Shown here in pieces: positions 61,596-64,000 of a stretch of DNA of 64,000 nucleotides. Made by a program: the position numbers and the translations under genes. The stretch's first letter is position 1, and each line of letters opens with the position of its first letter. The stretch is taken from the NCBI RefSeq assembly GCF_030505195.1, contig NZ_CP129672.1:5118501-5182500 (forward strand). The letters run 5' to 3'. The stretch is from Comamonas testosteroni (GTDB lineage Bacteria > Pseudomonadota > Gammaproteobacteria > Burkholderiales > Burkholderiaceae_C). The notes under the pieces are model-generated. The model saw nothing but the letters and a program-made list of their open reading frames with translations. It searched no databases and had not been told where the DNA came from.

Positions 61596-63116
61596 TCAGC
61601 CGAATTGAATGCCCTGGGCCAGCGGCAGCTCGCGCGAGTAGTTGATGGTGTTGGTCGTGCGGCGCATGTATTGCTTCCAGGCGTCGGAGCCGCTTTCGCG
61701 GTCGCCGCCGGTTTCCTTCTCGCCGCCAAAGGCGCCGCCGATCTCGGCACCGCTGGGCCCAATATTGACATTGGCCATGCCGCAGTCCGAGCCGGCCGCG
61801 CTCAAGAACAGCTCCACCTCGCGCAGGTCGTTGGAGAAGATGCAGGAGGACAGGCCCTGGGGAACATCGTTGTTGAGCGCAATGGCCTGCTCCAGCTCGT
61901 CATAGCTCAGCACATAGAGCAGCGGGGCAAAGGTCTCGTGGCGCACGATGCCGGTCTGGGCCGGCATGTCCACAATGGCCGGCGCCACATAGAAGCCCTG
62001 CGGAAACTGCTGCTCCAGCTGGCGCTGGCCGCCCGTGAGCAAATGGCCGCCGTCCTTTTGAGCCTGACTCAGCGAGTGCTGCAGCGCCTCGAACGATGCC
62101 TCGTTGATCAGCGGGCCGACCAGGGTATCCGGCTGCAGCGGGTTGCCGATGCGCAGGCTGCGGTAAGCCGGCAGCAGCCTGTCCAGCAGCGGCTGTTTGA
62201 CATCGCGGTGCACGATCAGGCGTCGCAGCGAGGTGCAGCGCTGGCCGGCCGTGCCCACGGCGCTGAAGACAATGGCGCGCACGGCCAGATCCAGATCGGC
62301 AGCGGGCGTGACCACCATGGCGTTGTTTCCGCCCAGCTCCAGAATGCGCTTGCCAAAGCGCGCCGCCAACTTGGGGCCCACGGTGCGGCCCATGCGGCTC
62401 GACCCCGTGGCCGATACCAGCGCAATTCGGGGGCTGTCCACCAGGGCCTCGGCGACAGCCGCGCCGCCCAGCACGATCTGCGCCAGACCTGCCGGCGCCC
62501 GGTCGCCAAACCGGGCAATGGCCCGCTCCAGCGCCTTGAAGGTGGCCAGGCCCGATAGCGGTGCCTTGTCGGAGGGCTTGAAGATCACCGGGTTGCCGCA
62601 GACCAGGGCAATCGCCGCGTTCCAGGCAAAAACGGCGCTGGGAAAGTTGAAGGCCGTGATGACGGCCACCGGCCCCAACGGGTGGTACTGCTCCATGATG
62701 CGGTGGCCGGGACGCTCGGAAACAATGGTCTTGCCATGCAGTTGGCGCGACAGGCCCAGCGCGAATTCGCAGATGTCCACGCCTTCCTGCACCTCTCCCA
62801 GGCCTTCCTGCACGATCTTGCCGACCTCGCAGGAAATCACATGGCCTATATCGCTCTTGGCGCGGCGCAGCTCCTCGCCCCAGAGCCGAACCAGCTCGCC
62901 GCGCACCGGGGCAGGCACCACGCGCCATTGCCTGAACGCCTCGACGGCATGGTCAATGACTTGCGCCACCTGGGCGCCGGGCAGGGCGGCCAGGCTGGCC
63001 AGTTCCGTGCCGTCGATGGGCGAGCGCACGCTGATGTCCTTGCCCTCAAGAGCCTGCAGTGCAATGCCGCAGCGGCTCAGCACGGTGTGGAAGTCGGCAG
63101 CGGCGATGGCAGTCAT
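61596..63116 (-). CDS. Aldehyde dehydrogenase, aminoadipate-semialdehyde (ALDH7) type
   Basis: A 506-residue NAD-dependent aldehyde dehydrogenase. The Glu block is LELGGNNAMVVTP, the catalytic Cys294 is in GTAGQRCTSLRRL, and VITAFNFPSAVFAWNAAIAL is the usual coenzyme strand. The C-terminus FGGEKETGGDRESGSDAWKQ is the ALDH7 signature (L-piperidine-6-carboxylate / 2-aminoadipate-6-semialdehyde dehydrogenase). Together with the saccharopine dehydrogenase-like gene 35 bases upstream it fits lysine breakdown to aminoadipate. The ATG at 63116 is preceded by GGAGGGAATGCC. Confidence 0.92.
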   Translation of the reverse strand: MTAIAAADFHTVLSRCGIALQALEGKDISVRSPIDGTELASLAALPGAQVAQVIDHAVEAFRQWRVVPAPVRGELVRLWGEELRRAKSDIGHVISCEVGKIVQEGLGEVQEGVDICEFALGLSRQLHGKTIVSERPGHRIMEQYHPLGPVAVITAFNFPSAVFAWNAAIALVCGNPVIFKPSDKAPLSGLATFKALERAIARFGDRAPAGLAQIVLGGAAVAEALVDSPRIALVSATGSSRMGRTVGPKLAARFGKRILELGGNNAMVVTPAADLDLAVRAIVFSAVGTAGQRCTSLRRLIVHRDVKQPLLDRLLPAYRSLRIGNPLQPDTLVGPLINEASFEALQHSLSQAQKDGGHLLTGGQRQLEQQFPQGFYVAPAIVDMPAQTGIVRHETFAPLLYVLSYDELEQAIALNNDVPQGLSSCIFSNDLREVELFLSAAGSDCGMANVNIGPSGAEIGGAFGGEKETGGDRESGSDAWKQYMRRTTNTINYSRELPLAQGIQFG

Positions 63117-63150
63117 GGCATTCCCTCCTGAATGGTGTGAGATACAGGCC

Positions 63151-64000
63151 TCAGCCTAGCAGGCCTTCGAAGTAGGGGGCCACGTGGGTGCCCGAGAGTG
63201 CGGCCAGCGTGCACTGCTCCTGGCGCACAAAGCCCTGCTGCGGCAGCTGGCCCGAGGCGAACAGCTCCACGGCGGCCAGCATGCCGGCCGAGGTCGTCAG
63301 CTCTATGGCCGTGCGCTGCCTGCCGCGCAGCACCGCGCCGAAGATGCGGGCGCTGCGCGTCAGCTGCTCCAGCCGCCCGGCGCGCATGCCGCTGGCCATG
63401 GCGGCAATCACCACCATGTCTTCGCGGCTGTGGGGCACTGCGCCTTCGAGCACCTGGCGCAGCAGATCGCGCCGCTCGATCAGGCGCAGGCCATGCAGCA
63501 GCAAATGCATGGCATCGCGGTGGCCGGGGTGGCGTATGGTCTTGTAGTTGAGGTTGCGCACGCGGCCCTGCAGCGTCTCGCACAGCGTGCCCAGACCGCC
63601 CGAGGTGTTGAAGGCCTCGAAGTTCTCGCCGTCCAGAATCAGCTGCTCGACCCCCTCCAGCGGCGGCACCAGCATGGGCTGGCCGTTGACGATGGTGTTG
63701 CAGGGCTTGCAGTACTCGTTGATGACGCCGTCCACGCTCCAGGTGAAGTGGTAGCGCAGCGCATTTGTCGCATGGCGCGTGAGCGCGCCCACGCGCAGCT
63801 GCAGATCGAACAGCTCGTCGAACTGCTGGGCCAGATGCCCGCCCAGCATGCCGATCAGGCCTGGAGCCAGTCCGCATTGCGGCATCAGCACCGAGCGCGC
63901 CTGCGCCGCCATCTCCTGTATGGCGCGCATGGCCGCCACATCCTCGGTCAGATCGAAGTAATGCACGCCCAGCCGCGCTGCAGCCCTGGCCACGCGCTCG
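63151..64000 (-). CDS. Saccharopine dehydrogenase-like protein (runs off the window)
   Basis: At least 283 residues of a saccharopine dehydrogenase-type protein; the N-terminal Rossmann part lies beyond the window edge, since the frame is open to 64000 and the ATG at 63993 is not a natural start. Visible parts include VHYFDLTEDVAAMRAI, MPQCGLAPGLIGMLGGHLAQ, FTWSVDGVINEYCKPCNTI and NTSGGLGTLCETLQGRVRNL, the second-domain motifs of this family. It should act on a lysine-derived intermediate and pass aminoadipate semialdehyde to the ALDH encoded 35 bases downstream. The exact reaction is inferred. Confidence 0.85.
   Translation of the reverse strand, partial: ERVARAAARLGVHYFDLTEDVAAMRAIQEMAAQARSVLMPQCGLAPGLIGMLGGHLAQQFDELFDLQLRVGALTRHATNALRYHFTWSVDGVINEYCKPCNTIVNGQPMLVPPLEGVEQLILDGENFEAFNTSGGLGTLCETLQGRVRNLNYKTIRHPGHRDAMHLLLHGLRLIERRDLLRQVLEGAVPHSREDMVVIAAMASGMRAGRLEQLTRSARIFGAVLRGRQRTAIELTTSAGMLAAVELFASGQLPQQGFVRQEQCTLAALSGTHVAPYFEGLLG

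Noticed and set aside
1..64000. CRISPR array or cas genes, rRNA, replication origin
   Set aside because: No regularly spaced repeat series, no cas-like protein, no rRNA sequence and no DnaA-box cluster was noticed.

Overview
The window looks like chromosomal DNA of a beta-proteobacterium of the Comamonadaceae, most likely a Comamonas (inference). The core genes are GC-rich. They include a tricarboxylate-type Bug binding protein, a MocR regulator, membrane-bound glucose dehydrogenase, both kinds of NADP-isocitrate dehydrogenase, and small intergenic repeats of a type I know from this family. No rRNA and no CRISPR array were seen. There is one tRNA, tRNA-Val(GAC).

Region 1 (1-11 kb) is ordinary core: a GntP-type permease and LysR regulator, DkgB aldo/keto reductase, a CHAD protein, an SRPBCC protein, tRNA-Val, a DyP peroxidase, an ExbB/ExbD pair, xseA and sodB. 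Region 2 (11-21 kb) is accessory. It holds a decayed extradiol dioxygenase, an SMI1/KNR4 protein and a three-gene cassette of small secreted proteins that faces away from a LuxR-type response regulator across an AT-rich spacer. It also holds an AlpA-like/nucleoside deoxyribosyltransferase fusion, a methylase stump, an IS30 relic, an acetyltransferase, a mosaic IS1182/IS3 relic and a divergent DapB-like protein.

Region 3 (20.8-38 kb) lies between two direct copies of a ~203-bp non-coding repeat (20848-21049 and 37755-37957). It carries a complete arsenic operon (arsR, LMW-type arsC, arsB, glutaredoxin-type arsC, arsH, arsO). Next come a decayed Mu-like prophage fragment (mor, gemA, tail genes), an H-NS protein, a truncated acetyltransferase, a cysteine-rich copper-storage protein and a universal stress gene broken by an IS481 piece. 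The region ends with a large PAS/GAF/GGDEF/EAL protein split by one stop codon, an IS5 relic and an acuR-acuI pair with matching operators. It reads as a stress-resistance island heavily worked over by mobile elements.

Region 4 (38-64 kb) returns to core metabolism: monomeric icd, small conserved proteins, dimeric icd, gcd, a DsbA-like protein, a retropepsin-like protease, an AGCS symporter, mnmH, LysE, a MocR regulator and a lipoprotein. A compact operon follows (Bug receptor, type III CoA transferase, cupin, acyl-CoA dehydrogenase) that should import and degrade an unidentified organic acid. After a structured repeat region comes a LysR gene. The window ends with an aldehyde dehydrogenase of the aminoadipate-semialdehyde type beside a saccharopine dehydrogenase-like gene that runs off the edge, suggesting lysine catabolism.

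Transcription is organised by many clear intrinsic terminators. Decay (in-frame stops and frameshifts) is concentrated between 11 and 36 kb, in agreement with the island interpretation.
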